From Actinacidiphila rubida (lineage in GTDB: Bacteria; Actinomycetota; Actinomycetes; Streptomycetales; Streptomycetaceae): a stretch of DNA of 64,000 nucleotides. The notes under the pieces were generated by a model, which saw nothing but the letters and a program-made list of their open reading frames with translations, ran no database searches and was not told where the DNA came from. A program made the translations under genes and the position numbers. The stretch spans positions 62,001 through 126,000 of the forward strand of contig NZ_FODD01000012.1 of the NCBI RefSeq assembly GCF_900110255.1, in the 5' to 3' direction. Shown one piece after another: positions 1 through 7,940 of the stretch. How positions within the stretch are numbered: position 1 is the first letter of the stretch; the number at the start of each line of letters is the position of its first letter.

Positions 1-710
1 ACGAGAGTGGTGCGTCCGCGGGGGCCCATCAGGGCCACCAGGCTGCGGGCGACCGGTTCGCCTCCGTGCACCGGTCTCACCAGGGCACGGACCTTGCCCC
101 CGCCGTCGAAGAACGCCGTGGAGTCGCGTGCCAGAACGGACGCGAGCAGTTCGGCGTCCTGCGTGAGGCAGGCGAGCCGGACGGCGCGGACGATCGCATC
201 GTGCTCCGACGCGCTGGGACGTCGCCGCTGCGCCAGCATGCGCCGGCGGACGCGGTCCCCGAGCTCGCCCCATTCGGGACGGCTGCGCGCGACCGGCTCG
301 GCCCCCGGGACCGACGGCTTCCGGGACACCGCGTCGGGCAGGAACACCGCCCGCTCCGCGGGGGACAGCGAGTCCAGGGTGGTCTGCATCACCTGGCTGA
401 CCTGCTGCTCGACCGTGCCGCAACCTGCCTGCGACGTACCCGCGTCCTCCGCCGCCGGGACGGTGGCCCCGCTCCGGCCGCCCCCCGCCAGCCTCCCCAG
501 ACAGATCCGGCCCGCGACCCGCGCCAACCACGAGCGGGGCGCGCCGATGTCGCGGCGGGCCACGTCGGACAGGTCGTACCACTCGCGGTAGGTCTCGTCG
601 AGGACGCTCTCCGACTCGCGGCTGCTGCCCAGCATCCAGCGGGCGACCTCCAGCAGGTGCCGCCGCTCGTCGAGCAGTTCTTCCAGGGCCGGCGTGTCAG
701 TGGGGTTCAT
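1..710 (-). CDS. ECF41-like sigma factor with SnoaL-type tail (3' end cut by window)
   Basis: About 236 codons are visible; the gene runs off the left edge. Residues 10-75 resemble sigma region 2 (LLEVARWMLGSS, then SWLARVAGRICLGRL). A short segment LDSLSPAERAVFL corresponds to the start of region 4, but the usual following helix (like YKEIADIL) is missing and the sequence passes straight to RVRRRMLAQRR. The visible tail (AIVRAVRLACLTQDAELLASVLARD) is the beginning of the SnoaL-like domain that regulates ECF41 sigma factors. The ATG at 710 is the first good start. An ECF41-type promoter lies at 871-897 on the same strand. It may be a divergent or degenerate sigma factor; the ECF41 assignment is from overall architecture, and DNA binding by its region 4 is doubtful. 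Confidence 0.7.
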   Translation of the reverse strand, partial: MNPTDTPALEELLDERRHLLEVARWMLGSSRESESVLDETYREWYDLSDVARRDIGAPRSWLARVAGRICLGRLAGGGRSGATVPAAEDAGTSQAGCGTVEQQVSQVMQTTLDSLSPAERAVFLPDAVSRKPSVPGAEPVARSRPEWGELGDRVRRRMLAQRRRPSASEHDAIVRAVRLACLTQDAELLASVLARDSTAFFDGGGKVRALVRPVHGGEPVARSLVALMGPRGRTTL

Positions 711-870
711 CAGCCGTCCTCCCTCACGTCTTCGGGCTCGTCTGCCGAAGCCACGTGTGACGCGTGGACATCCGCGGCACACCTCCTGCTGTCGGCCCCG
801 CCGGCACGAGGGAAGCGCGCCGTCGGCGGCTTCGGCCGCGGGCCCTCCTTGTCCGTCGGGTCGAGACCTT

Positions 871-897
871 GACCGGGCAGTCGAGGATGTTGTGACA
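871..897 (-). promoter_or_regulatory. ECF41-type promoter for the left-edge sigma gene
   Basis: On the minus strand, TGTCACA (897-891) is followed by exactly 16 bases and GGTC (874-871). This fits the ECF41 consensus as I recall it (TGTCACA, 16 bases, CGTC) apart from the first base of the -10. It lies about 160 bases upstream of the start at 710, inside a 372-base gap (711-1082) that otherwise holds only the divergent promoter at 1006. Confidence 0.6.
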
Positions 898-1005
898 GCG
901 GGTCCGCCGACGCTGTGGTGGCAGAAGGTCCGCGAACCGCGGTGCCGAGGCCGCGGGCCTCTCCCTGCGACACCCTCGGCGCCCTCGACGCCCTCGGCGC
1001 CGACC

Positions 1006-1032
1006 TGTCACAGCTCCCGTGCGCATCCGGTC
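1006..1032 (+). promoter_or_regulatory. ECF41-type promoter for the 68-residue gene
   Basis: TGTCACA at 1006-1012, a 16-base spacer, then GGTC at 1029-1032. The start codon of the small gene is 51 bases further on, behind a GGAGG ribosome binding site. It is divergent from the promoter at 871-897. Confidence 0.55.
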
Positions 1033-1082
1033 AGAGCAGATGTGACAGGCCCAGGACTTTTCCCCCCAGAGGAGGACAGGGA

Positions 1083-1289
1083 ATGTGCAGCCCGTTCGAC
1101 AAGCGCGTCAACGCGCTGGCGGCATACGCATCACTGGCAGCCGAGGCCGGCGTGCTCGCGGCACGCTGGCGCACGCTGCAGGCCGACCTCGCCTCGGTCG
1201 ACGCACGCATCACGGCCGTGTCCGAGGCGCTCCGCCGACTGCACCACGACGGGGCCGAGTCAGGGCACTCGGAGGGCGACGTTCCCTGA
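1083..1289 (+). CDS. small hypothetical helical protein
   Basis: A 68-residue protein with no family I recognise. Residues 10-52 are alanine- and leucine-rich with heptad-like spacing (AAYASLAAEAGVLAARW, then LASVDARITAVSEALRRL), suggesting a helical or coiled-coil protein; the tail is acidic. The ATG at 1083 was chosen because GGAGG ends about 8 bases before it; an in-frame upstream start at 915 has no such site. An ECF41-type promoter sits 51 bases upstream, which suggests coexpression with the sigma factor divergent to it. Confidence 0.6.
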   Translation: MCSPFDKRVNALAAYASLAAEAGVLAARWRTLQADLASVDARITAVSEALRRLHHDGAESGHSEGDVP

Positions 1290-1455
1290 CCCTCTCGGCC
1301 CGACGACCGGCGTCAGCCCTGGAGGATGTCGGGCACGGTCGCCGGCTTCCCCGTGGATCCTGCCTATGATGTGCTGTTGTGCCACTTTGAGCGTGCAACG
1401 CATCGCATCCGCTGAGCCAGCGCGGCAGCGGCAAGGTCCCAGGAGGAGAGGGCAC

Positions 1456-1983
1456 ATGATCCCGGCAACGCACTCGGCGCACAGCATCGAGACCACTGCG
1501 GAGAGTCTCCGGGACGAACTGGGCCGCCTGGAGGTCCAGAAGCAGGCGCTGGAGAGGGAACTGGCCGCGGTCGTGGCCCACCTGGGTTCGGTCCGGCAGG
1601 CCCTCGGCGCCCTCCAGGTGCTCATGGCGGAGAACCGGCCGGCGGCGTCACACGAAACGGCCCCTGCGGGGCATGGGGAACACGTCGACACCACGGGGAC
1701 CGCGCCGCCCCGACCTCGCCGTGAGGCGACTACGCCACCTCCCCCGTCGGCGCCCGTCGCGGACGACGGGCACGGCCAGTACGGCAGCATCACCGACCAG
1801 ATCCTCGAGTACTTCGTCGGCATCGGCGACGCCGACGTACGCGCCCGCGATGTCGCCGCGGCGCTGGGACGCGACACCGGGAACGGCAGCATCAACGCGG
1901 TGCGGAGCACGCTGGACCGCCTGGTCGGCGCGTCGCGCCTTCAGCGAACCGGCCGCGGCCTCTACCACGCGAACAACTCGTAG
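1456..1983 (+). CDS. coiled-coil / winged-helix regulator-like protein (paralogue 1)
   Basis: A 175-residue protein preceded by a strong AGGAGGAGAG site. Residues 8-55 form a coiled coil (SLRDELGRLEVQKQALEREL), a proline-rich linker spans about 60-105, and residues 110-175 look like a small winged-helix domain: ITDQILEYF, then RARDVAAALGRD, then INAVRSTLDRLV, ending in a wing-like RTGRGLYHAN. It is closely similar to the protein at 3430-3933, with which it shares both ends. It is probably a DNA-binding oligomer, but no characterised homologue comes to mind. The two copies bracket a broken SpoIIE phosphatase and an ECF41 sigma factor, which suggests a shared regulatory unit. Confidence 0.7.
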   Translation: MIPATHSAHSIETTAESLRDELGRLEVQKQALERELAAVVAHLGSVRQALGALQVLMAENRPAASHETAPAGHGEHVDTTGTAPPRPRREATTPPPPSAPVADDGHGQYGSITDQILEYFVGIGDADVRARDVAAALGRDTGNGSINAVRSTLDRLVGASRLQRTGRGLYHANNS

Positions 1984-1984
1984 G

Positions 1985-2314
1985 TCACACCGAGGTGCTC
2001 CAGCCCAGGTGCAGGACGGCCACGTCGTCGCCCACGGCGGTACGCCAGGCAAGACGCAGGTGGACCGCCGATGCCGCCTCGTCCGCACCGTGTCCGGACA
2101 CGTCACCGATGATCGCGTGCACGGTCGAGTCCTCACCCTGCACCATGTCGTGGAAGTCGCCGCTCAACAGCGCGTGGGCGCGGCCGGGTTCGTAGTGCGC
2201 TGCGGCCCCGAAGGCCTCACCCCCGAGCACGGGAGCCGGCAGCAGGCCCCGTTCCGGGGAGAACCTCTCGTCGAACAGAGGAGTGCCGGCCGGCTCCTGT
2301 ACGGCGGTTCGCAT
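1985..2314 (-). pseudogene. internally deleted SpoIIE-type (PP2C) phosphatase
   Basis: A 109-residue reading frame starting at the ATG at 2314 (GGGAG just upstream). Residues 30-85 match the beginning of a SpoIIE/RsbU phosphatase: FGAAAHYEPGRAHALLSGDF, then a D in HDMV, then IIGDVSGHG with its metal-binding Asp. After LRLAWRTAV it jumps directly to GDDVAVLHL, which is the final Asp-Asp motif of the same domain. Roughly a hundred residues of the catalytic core are missing, so the two metal-site halves are joined without the fold between them. The frame stays open, so this is an in-frame deletion rather than a frameshift. Catalytic activity is very unlikely; a residual binding role is possible. 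Confidence 0.7.
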
Positions 2315-2522
2315 CACGGACGCTCCCGCCGGGGACGGCTGGTGGGGAAGTCGCAGAGGCTCTGGAATTCGACACGTCTCGGACTCGGCACCAGTCGCGG
2401 CGCCGCATCCTGGAGCCACCGCCCGAGGCGTTCCTCACACTGTCTCGTCACGCGAGACTGGCACGGTGGCACACGCATCCTGATGAGGCGGCTGTAGCAT
2501 GGTGGGGTTGGAGGGAACGACC

Positions 2523-3410
2523 ATGCATGCCGACCATGACACTGCTTCGCTCGAGCAGGCGACGGAGGATTTCTCCTCGGCGCGCTCACAGCTCTTCGGG
2601 ATCGCGTACCGGATCCTCGGCAGCGTCGCGGAGGCCGAGGACATCGTCCAGGACGCGTGGCTCCGATGGCAGAAGACCGACCGTGCCGACATCCGCGAGC
2701 CGGCCGCCTTCCTGGCGACCATGACGACGCGTCTGGCGATCAACACGGCGCAGTCCGCGCGCGTGCGGCGTGAGACGTACATCGGCCCCTGGCTGCCGGA
2801 ACCCGTCGACACCAGCCTGGACCCCCAACTGGGAGCCGAACGGGCCGAGGCGCTGGAGATGGCCGTTCTCTTCCTCCTGGAGAAGCTGAATCCCGTGGAG
2901 CGTGCCGCCTACGTTCTGCGCCAGGCATTCGACTATCCGTACAAGCAGATCGCCGACATCCTCGACTCCAGCGAGGCGAACGCGCGGCAGCTGGTCAGCA
3001 GGGCCCGCAAGCACCTCGCGGCCGAGCACCGGGAGCCCGCCACCCCCGCCGCCCACCGACGGCTGCTGGAGGTGTTCCTCGAAGCCGCGAAGACCGGCAA
3101 CATGCCGGTTCTCGAGGACGTCCTCGCCGAGGACGCCGTCAGCTACACGGACGGGAACGGGGCGCGCAACGCGGCGAAGTCCCCGGTCTTCGGCAGCGAG
3201 TCCATCGCCGGGTTCCTGGCCGCCTTCGCACCGCGCTTCTGGCCCGGGACGGAGACCCGGTGGATCGAGGCCAACGGCCGGCCGGCCGCCCTCGTGTCCT
3301 CCCACGGAAAGCCCGTCGTCCTGCTGTCCGTCGAGGTCTCGGAACGCGGTATCGAGCGTGCCATGTGGATCATGAACCCGGACAAGCTCTCGCGTCTCGC
3401 GACGTCCTGA
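2523..3410 (+). CDS. ECF41-family sigma factor with SnoaL-like C-terminal domain (SigJ type)
   Basis: A 295-residue sigma factor. Region 2 lies at about 15-80 (FGIAYRILGSVAEAEDIVQD, then FLATMTTRLAINTAQSA). The ECF41 signature WLPEPV follows in the linker, region 4 lies at about 120-175 (LNPVERAAYVLRQAFDYPYK, then IADILDSSEANARQLVSRAR), and a SnoaL-like domain runs from about 185 to the end. The NPDKL motif near the C-terminus is the one known to tune ECF41 activity. Such sigma factors have no separate anti-sigma; the tail controls them. The ATG at 2523 is preferred over 2499 because GGAGG lies 8 bases before it. It is the best candidate to read the ECF41-type promoters found nearby. Confidence 0.9.
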   Translation: MHADHDTASLEQATEDFSSARSQLFGIAYRILGSVAEAEDIVQDAWLRWQKTDRADIREPAAFLATMTTRLAINTAQSARVRRETYIGPWLPEPVDTSLDPQLGAERAEALEMAVLFLLEKLNPVERAAYVLRQAFDYPYKQIADILDSSEANARQLVSRARKHLAAEHREPATPAAHRRLLEVFLEAAKTGNMPVLEDVLAEDAVSYTDGNGARNAAKSPVFGSESIAGFLAAFAPRFWPGTETRWIEANGRPAALVSSHGKPVVLLSVEVSERGIERAMWIMNPDKLSRLATS

Positions 3411-3429
3411 GCGTCCGAAGAGGCTGAGG

Positions 3430-3933
3430 ATGAGCGAGCCCACGAGCCCGGCGGCCCACGCCGCACACGACATCGAGGCCACCGCCGAGAACCTCCGGGA
3501 GGAGCTGGTCCGCCTGGGGATCCAGAAGCAGGCGCTGGAGAGGGAGCTGGCCGCGGTCGCGGCCCACCTGGGCTCCGTGCGGCAGACCCTCGACGCCCTG
3601 CGTGACCTGGTGCCCGCGACACCGTCACCGCCTTCACGTGGCACGGCTGCCGAGCCCGCGCCGGGGCGGCAGCCGGCCGGGGCGCCCGCCGCCGCGGCGG
3701 ACCGCGCCGAGGCCCACGCGCGGCGGACGTACGGCAGGCTCACGGAACAGATCATGGAGTACTTCGCGGGCGCGGGCACGGCCGACCTGCGCGCCCGGGA
3801 CGTCGCCGCGGCACTCGGGCGGGACTCCGACAGCGGGAGCATCAACGCCGTCCGCAGCACGCTGGACCGCCTCGTCGGTGCGGCACGCCTTCGACGCACC
3901 GGCCGCGGCCTCTACCGCGCCAACCCCTCCTAG
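3430..3933 (+). CDS. coiled-coil / winged-helix regulator-like protein (paralogue 2)
   Basis: A 167-residue protein starting 19 bases after the sigma gene, so probably cotranscribed with it. Residues 10-58 form a coiled coil (LREELVRLGIQKQALEREL), followed by an Ala/Pro linker and a C-terminal winged-helix-like domain (LTEQIMEYFAGAG, RARDVAAALGRDS, INAVRSTLDRLVGA, RTGRGLYRAN). It is a close copy of the protein at 1456-1983; the C-terminal 65 residues differ at only a handful of positions while the linker has diverged. The function is unknown. DNA binding is inferred from the helix pattern only. Confidence 0.75.
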   Translation: MSEPTSPAAHAAHDIEATAENLREELVRLGIQKQALERELAAVAAHLGSVRQTLDALRDLVPATPSPPSRGTAAEPAPGRQPAGAPAAAADRAEAHARRTYGRLTEQIMEYFAGAGTADLRARDVAAALGRDSDSGSINAVRSTLDRLVGAARLRRTGRGLYRANPS

Positions 3934-3940
3934 GAGCGGG

Positions 3941-3999
3941 CGGGCGCTACCGGTCTCCTGGGAGCGGACGGTACCGGTCCTGGGCGCGGGCGCTACCGG
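3941..3999. repeat. three spaced copies of a CGGGCGCTACCGG element
   Basis: CGGGCGCTACCGG occurs at 3941-3953 and 3987-3999, and a variant CGGACGGTACCGG at 3965-3977, with 22-24 base spacing. The repeats fill the convergent gap between the paralogue-2 gene and the NADH dehydrogenase; the last copy overlaps the latter's stop codon. They may help terminate both transcripts. Confidence 0.5.
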
Positions 4000-5339
4000 C
4001 TCGCGCCGGCCGGCTCGTCGCTGCCGTGCGGGTCGCCCCGCGACACGAAAGCCTCCCGGGGGTGCTGCACCGAGGCCAGCGACACGACGTCCCTGCCGTA
4101 GAGCGCGGCGGTCAGCCAGACCGCGAGGACCCGGATCTTCCGCTCCCAGGTCGGTATCGCGAGCACGTGGTAGCCGCGGTGCATGAGCCAGGCCGGCAGG
4201 CCCTTGATGACGATGCCGTGGTACTGGAAGATGCCGCGCCCCATACCGAGGGTGGCGACCACTCCCAGGCTGTGGTGCACGTAGTTCTTCGGCTTCCGCC
4301 CCCGCAGGCTCGCCACGATGTTCTTCGCCAGTCGCTTGCCCTGCCGGACGGCGTGCTGGGCGTTCGGCACCGTGTAGACCCCGGGGTGTCCCGCCGCGAG
4401 GTCGGGGACGGCGGCGTCGTCGCCCGCCGCCCACACGTCGGGCACCACCTCCGCGTCCGTGCCCACGCGGAGGTCGGGCCGGACGACCACCAGGCCACGT
4501 TCGTTGACCGGGAGGTCGGTGTGGTTGTGCACGATGGGATTCGACGCGTTGCCGGCCGCCCAGACGAGCAGTCCGGAGGCGAACTCCGTTCCGCTCGAGA
4601 GCACGACGTGGCCGTCCTCCGCGGAAACCAGCTGGGAGTTGAGATGGACCGTCGCTCCCCGCTTCTCCAGTGACCTGACCACCCACCGGCCGGGCTTGTC
4701 GGTCACCTCGGGCAGGATGCGGTCGCGTGCCTCCACCAGATGGAATTCCACATCCCGCGAGGTGATCTCGGGATAGTGCTTCAGGAGACCGTGGGCCAGG
4801 GACATCAGTTCACCGAAGCCCTCGACACCGGAGAACCCACCGCCGACGAACGTGACCGTGAGGAGTTTCCTGCGTTCCGGTCCGGGGGGGAGCCCGGCCG
4901 CCCGGTCGAAGGACGTGAGGAGACGGTCACGGATCGCGACGGCCTCCTCGACGTGTTTCAGGCCGAACGCCTCCTCGCTGATACCCGGTATGGGGAACGT
5001 GCGCGTGATGGCTCCGGCGGTCACCACGAGGACGTCGTACGAGAGGTCGTGGTCCGGACGGCCCTCCTGGCGGACGGTGACCTTCCGGGCGCTGTGCCGG
5101 ATCTCCGTCACGCTTCCCGCGATCAGACGCGTACGGTGCAGGTGCCGCCGCAGCGACACGGCCGCATGGCGCGCCTCGATCGATCCGGCCAGGACCTCCG
5201 GCAGAAACGGTTGGTAGGTCATGTAGGGGCGCGGGTCCACGATGGTGACGCGTGCTTCGCCGCGGCGCAGCTTCTTCTCCAGGCGCCATGCGGTGTAGAA
5301 GCCCGCATAGCCGCCACCGACGATCAGGATCTCACGCAC
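3993..5339 (-). CDS. ndh: type II NADH dehydrogenase (NDH-2)
   Basis: A 448-residue single-subunit flavoenzyme that would pass electrons from NADH to menaquinone at the inner membrane face. The N-terminal FAD site is ILIVGGGYAGFYT, the NAD site is TVTFVGGGFSGVEG near residue 165, and the second FAD motif is VPDVWAAGDDAAVP near 300. The C-terminal part (GIVIKGLPAWLMHRGYHV, then AVWLTAALYGRD) matches the amphipathic membrane anchor of NDH-2. The GTG at 5339 with AGAGGA before it is preferred over the upstream ATG at 5417. An ECF41-type promoter at 5377-5403 lies 38 bases upstream. A second paralogue lies at 12453-13787. Confidence 0.9.
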   Translation of the reverse strand: MREILIVGGGYAGFYTAWRLEKKLRRGEARVTIVDPRPYMTYQPFLPEVLAGSIEARHAAVSLRRHLHRTRLIAGSVTEIRHSARKVTVRQEGRPDHDLSYDVLVVTAGAITRTFPIPGISEEAFGLKHVEEAVAIRDRLLTSFDRAAGLPPGPERRKLLTVTFVGGGFSGVEGFGELMSLAHGLLKHYPEITSRDVEFHLVEARDRILPEVTDKPGRWVVRSLEKRGATVHLNSQLVSAEDGHVVLSSGTEFASGLLVWAAGNASNPIVHNHTDLPVNERGLVVVRPDLRVGTDAEVVPDVWAAGDDAAVPDLAAGHPGVYTVPNAQHAVRQGKRLAKNIVASLRGRKPKNYVHHSLGVVATLGMGRGIFQYHGIVIKGLPAWLMHRGYHVLAIPTWERKIRVLAVWLTAALYGRDVVSLASVQHPREAFVSRGDPHGSDEPAGASR

Positions 5340-5376
5340 GGTGTCCTCTGTTCCTCGTATCGGATCTCTTCTGAGA

Positions 5377-5403
5377 GACAGACGGGCACCGCCGGTTGTG
5401 ACA
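5377..5403 (-). promoter_or_regulatory. ECF41-type promoter for NDH-2
   Basis: On the minus strand, TGTCACA (5403-5397), 16 bases, then TGTC (5380-5377), followed by TC. The spacing to the GTG start is ideal. Its spacer shares CCGGCGGTGCCC with the cupin promoter at 12323-12349. Confidence 0.65.
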
Positions 5404-5465
5404 GCGCCGGCGGGCACGGTCGCGTCGACCCCGGCCGCGGGTCCCCGGCCCGCGGCCGGGTGCGG

Positions 5466-7643
5466 TCAGGTGGCTGGTGCCGAGGTCAGTTCGAGCAGGA
5501 GCAGGGCGGTGTCATCCGCGCGGTGGCCGGAGGGCTGGGCGCGGTGCAGCAGGGCGTCGGCAACGGTCTCGAGACAGCCGCTGCGGTCGGAGAGCTCGGC
5601 TGTGAGCTGGGCGATGGTCGTGTCGTAGTCGGTGCCCGGCTTCTCGATGAGCCCGTCGGTGTAGAGGGCGAGCACGGTCCCCGGCCGCAGATCCATCTCG
5701 GTGACGGGGTAGTCGGCCGCCGGATCGATCCCCAGCAACGGACCCGCGGCCAGGTCGGTCATCTCGGCGGGGTCGCCGGGGTGGTGCAGGAGAGGGGGCC
5801 AGTGGCCGGCGCTGGCGACACGCGCGACCTGACGGTCGAGGTCGAGGTGGACGTACAGGCAGCTGGTGAGGAGTTCGGCGTCAAGGTCGATGAGCAGACG
5901 GTTCGTGCAGGTGAGGACCTCGTCCGGCGGTGCGCCCGCCACCGCGTAGGCATGGACGGCGGTGCGGGCCTGGCCCATGAGACCAGCGGCGCCGACGCTG
6001 TGGCCCTCGACGTCCCCGATCACGGCGGCGACCTCGCCCTCCGAGAGCCGGATGACGTCGTAGAAGTCGCCCCCGACGTCCATGCCGCGGCTGGCCGGCA
6101 GGTAGCGCGCGGTCGTGACCAGCCCCGGAATCGCCGGCAGGGCGCGCGGGAGCAGGCTTTCCTGGAGCCCTTCGGCCAGTTGGTGCGTGACGTCGTACTG
6201 CCGGGCCCGGTCCAGCGCCTGGGCGATGAGCGTGCCCAGCGAGGTGCAGACGGTCCGCTCCTCGAGCGTGAAGGGATGCGGCTCCGCGTAACCGACCATG
6301 CACAGGCCGACCAACTGCCCGGAGACCATGAGCGGCAGCCACACCGACGCGGCCACACCGTCGGCGACCGCCGCGCCCTCGGGATACGCCGCACGGAGTT
6401 CGTCCCGGTCGGCGAAGAAGGACGGCAGCCCCTGGGCCAGTCCTCGCGCCGACGACGGGGAGACCAGTCCCGCCCCGGAGAGGTCCGTGCGGAAGGGGGA
6501 GCCGTCGAACAGCTGGACCATCGCAGGACTCGCGCCGCGGTAGCCCACGAGCCGTACCCGTCCTCCCTCCGCGACGAGCAGCCCGAAGGTCTGCGCCTGC
6601 AGCGCGAGCAGGAGATGGTCGGCCACCAGTTCCACGATCTGGCGGACGGACTTCGCTTCCGCCAGCGCGCCCGAGAGGTGCATCCGGTGGTGGAGCGCCT
6701 GCAGCCGGTCGGGGCCGGTCGTCGCGCCGTCGTCGGCCGCCGCCGGTCGCCCGGAGCGCTGCCGGCCGCCCGCAGGGGTGCCGCCCGCCGAGGTGATCCG
6801 CACGCTCACGCCCCGGCTGCCCGGGTACAGCGCGAACAGGACCGGCTCGCCGGAGGGCCGCCGGCCGGTGAAGGAGGACGGCAGCCTGCTGACGACGGCG
6901 GCCTGGTGCCGGGACTCCAGTCGCCGGTCGGCCAGCCACGGCACCGCGTCCCACAGCCGCGAACCCAGCAGGTCGTGGACGTCCACACCCAGCAGTGCCG
7001 CCGCGGCGGGATCGGCGAACGCGATCCGCGCCTGGACGTCGAGCTGGCAGCAGCCCTCGGGCACGGTGCTGAGGAAGTCCACCGCGGCCTGCGCGTGGGG
7101 CGACAGGGCGCGCTCCCGGGACGGCGCGGCCACGAAGCGCGGCTCGGATGCCGGCCGCAGGGGGTGCCCGGACTCCGCGGCGCCCTGCAGGACCCGGCCG
7201 ATGCACTGGGCAGCGGTCGTGAGCAGCCGGTGCGCGGGCAGGCCCGGTCCCCGCGCCGCCTCCGGGAACAGCGTCAGCATGGCCCCCCACACGGTGGATC
7301 CGGTCTCCAGCGGGGTGACAGCCGCCGCACGGGGATGCGGCAGGACCATGGCGAGCTTGGGATAGCGGCGAGCGATCTCCTGGCCCGAGTCCATCCACAT
7401 CGGGCGGCGCTCGTGGAGCGCGTCCGCGATGGGGCCGCCGTCGGCGGCGACCCGCACCCGTCTCAGGGGCCCGGCGAAGTCGAACGGCATCCCGGCACCC
7501 ACGTCCAGGGTCAGGACGTCGCCGCCGGGCTCGAGCAGGAAGAGGGCGCCCGCGTACGCGCCCAGCGCTTCCACCGCCCGGGCCAGCATGTGATCCACGA
7601 GGTCCCGGGCGTACGCCGGTCGAAGATCCTCTCCGCGGTCCAT
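5466..7643 (-). CDS. multi-sensor SpoIIE-type serine phosphatase (GAF-PAS-GAF-PP2C)
   Basis: A 725-residue soluble protein. A GAF-like domain occupies about 1-160, a PAS-like domain about 180-265 (CCQLDVQARIAFADPAAAAL), and a second GAF about 300-480 (VWLPLMVSGQLVGLCMVGY). The SpoIIE phosphatase domain runs from about 490 to the end, with intact metal motifs: GGDFYDV, VIGDVEGHSV, LYTDGLIE and a terminal DDTALLLLE. In this family the second motif is normally GDVxGHG; here the final Gly is Ser. Such enzymes usually dephosphorylate an anti-sigma-factor antagonist, releasing a stress sigma factor. No partner STAS protein is adjacent; an RsbW-like kinase lies at 26131-26565. It is divergent from the flavoprotein at 7941. 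Confidence 0.9.
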   Translation of the reverse strand: MDRGEDLRPAYARDLVDHMLARAVEALGAYAGALFLLEPGGDVLTLDVGAGMPFDFAGPLRRVRVAADGGPIADALHERRPMWMDSGQEIARRYPKLAMVLPHPRAAAVTPLETGSTVWGAMLTLFPEAARGPGLPAHRLLTTAAQCIGRVLQGAAESGHPLRPASEPRFVAAPSRERALSPHAQAAVDFLSTVPEGCCQLDVQARIAFADPAAAALLGVDVHDLLGSRLWDAVPWLADRRLESRHQAAVVSRLPSSFTGRRPSGEPVLFALYPGSRGVSVRITSAGGTPAGGRQRSGRPAAADDGATTGPDRLQALHHRMHLSGALAEAKSVRQIVELVADHLLLALQAQTFGLLVAEGGRVRLVGYRGASPAMVQLFDGSPFRTDLSGAGLVSPSSARGLAQGLPSFFADRDELRAAYPEGAAVADGVAASVWLPLMVSGQLVGLCMVGYAEPHPFTLEERTVCTSLGTLIAQALDRARQYDVTHQLAEGLQESLLPRALPAIPGLVTTARYLPASRGMDVGGDFYDVIRLSEGEVAAVIGDVEGHSVGAAGLMGQARTAVHAYAVAGAPPDEVLTCTNRLLIDLDAELLTSCLYVHLDLDRQVARVASAGHWPPLLHHPGDPAEMTDLAAGPLLGIDPAADYPVTEMDLRPGTVLALYTDGLIEKPGTDYDTTIAQLTAELSDRSGCLETVADALLHRAQPSGHRADDTALLLLELTSAPAT

Positions 7644-7791
7644 CAGCCGGTGCTGTCCGCCTCACTCCCCCTTCACATGCTGACGCACACGCCGCGGCCG
7701 CGCATTCCGTGGCCCACGGTGTGACGTGCGACGTGCAACGTGTGAGTCCACGGGTGCGGTCCGCCCGAGTCCGCCCCCCGAGAGCGAGGGT

Positions 7792-7818
7792 CGTCACACC
7801 TCCCCGCGCCATCCGGTC
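7792..7818 (+). promoter_or_regulatory. ECF41-type promoter for the acyl-CoA-dehydrogenase-like gene
   Basis: CGTCACA (7792-7798), 16 bases, then GGTC (7815-7818). Only the first base of the -35 departs from TGTCACA. It lies about 120 bases upstream of the ATG at 7941. Confidence 0.5.
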
Positions 7819-7940
7819 GTGGTGGGCGGAGGTGGGACCGGCTGCCCGCCGGCCTCCATCTCCGCCACGGCGGCCCCGGGTGACATCCGTGCGGCCGCCG
7901 TCCGAGACCACACGTGACGATCAAAGGCGACAGAACGCAC

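Noticed and set aside
1041..1047. TGTCACA on the minus strand between the divergent genes at 710 and 1083
   Set aside because: No matching -10 at the right spacing. The heptamer at 891 serves the minus-strand gene better.
4740..7724. A 994-codon plus-strand open frame
   Set aside because: It overlaps, in antisense, the SpoIIE phosphatase and part of NDH-2, both with complete motifs, and has no domain of its own.
7715..7730. CGTCACA-like sequence on the minus strand upstream of the SpoIIE phosphatase
   Set aside because: The position 16 bases downstream is GCGC, not a GTC-containing -10, so it was left out of the regulon.
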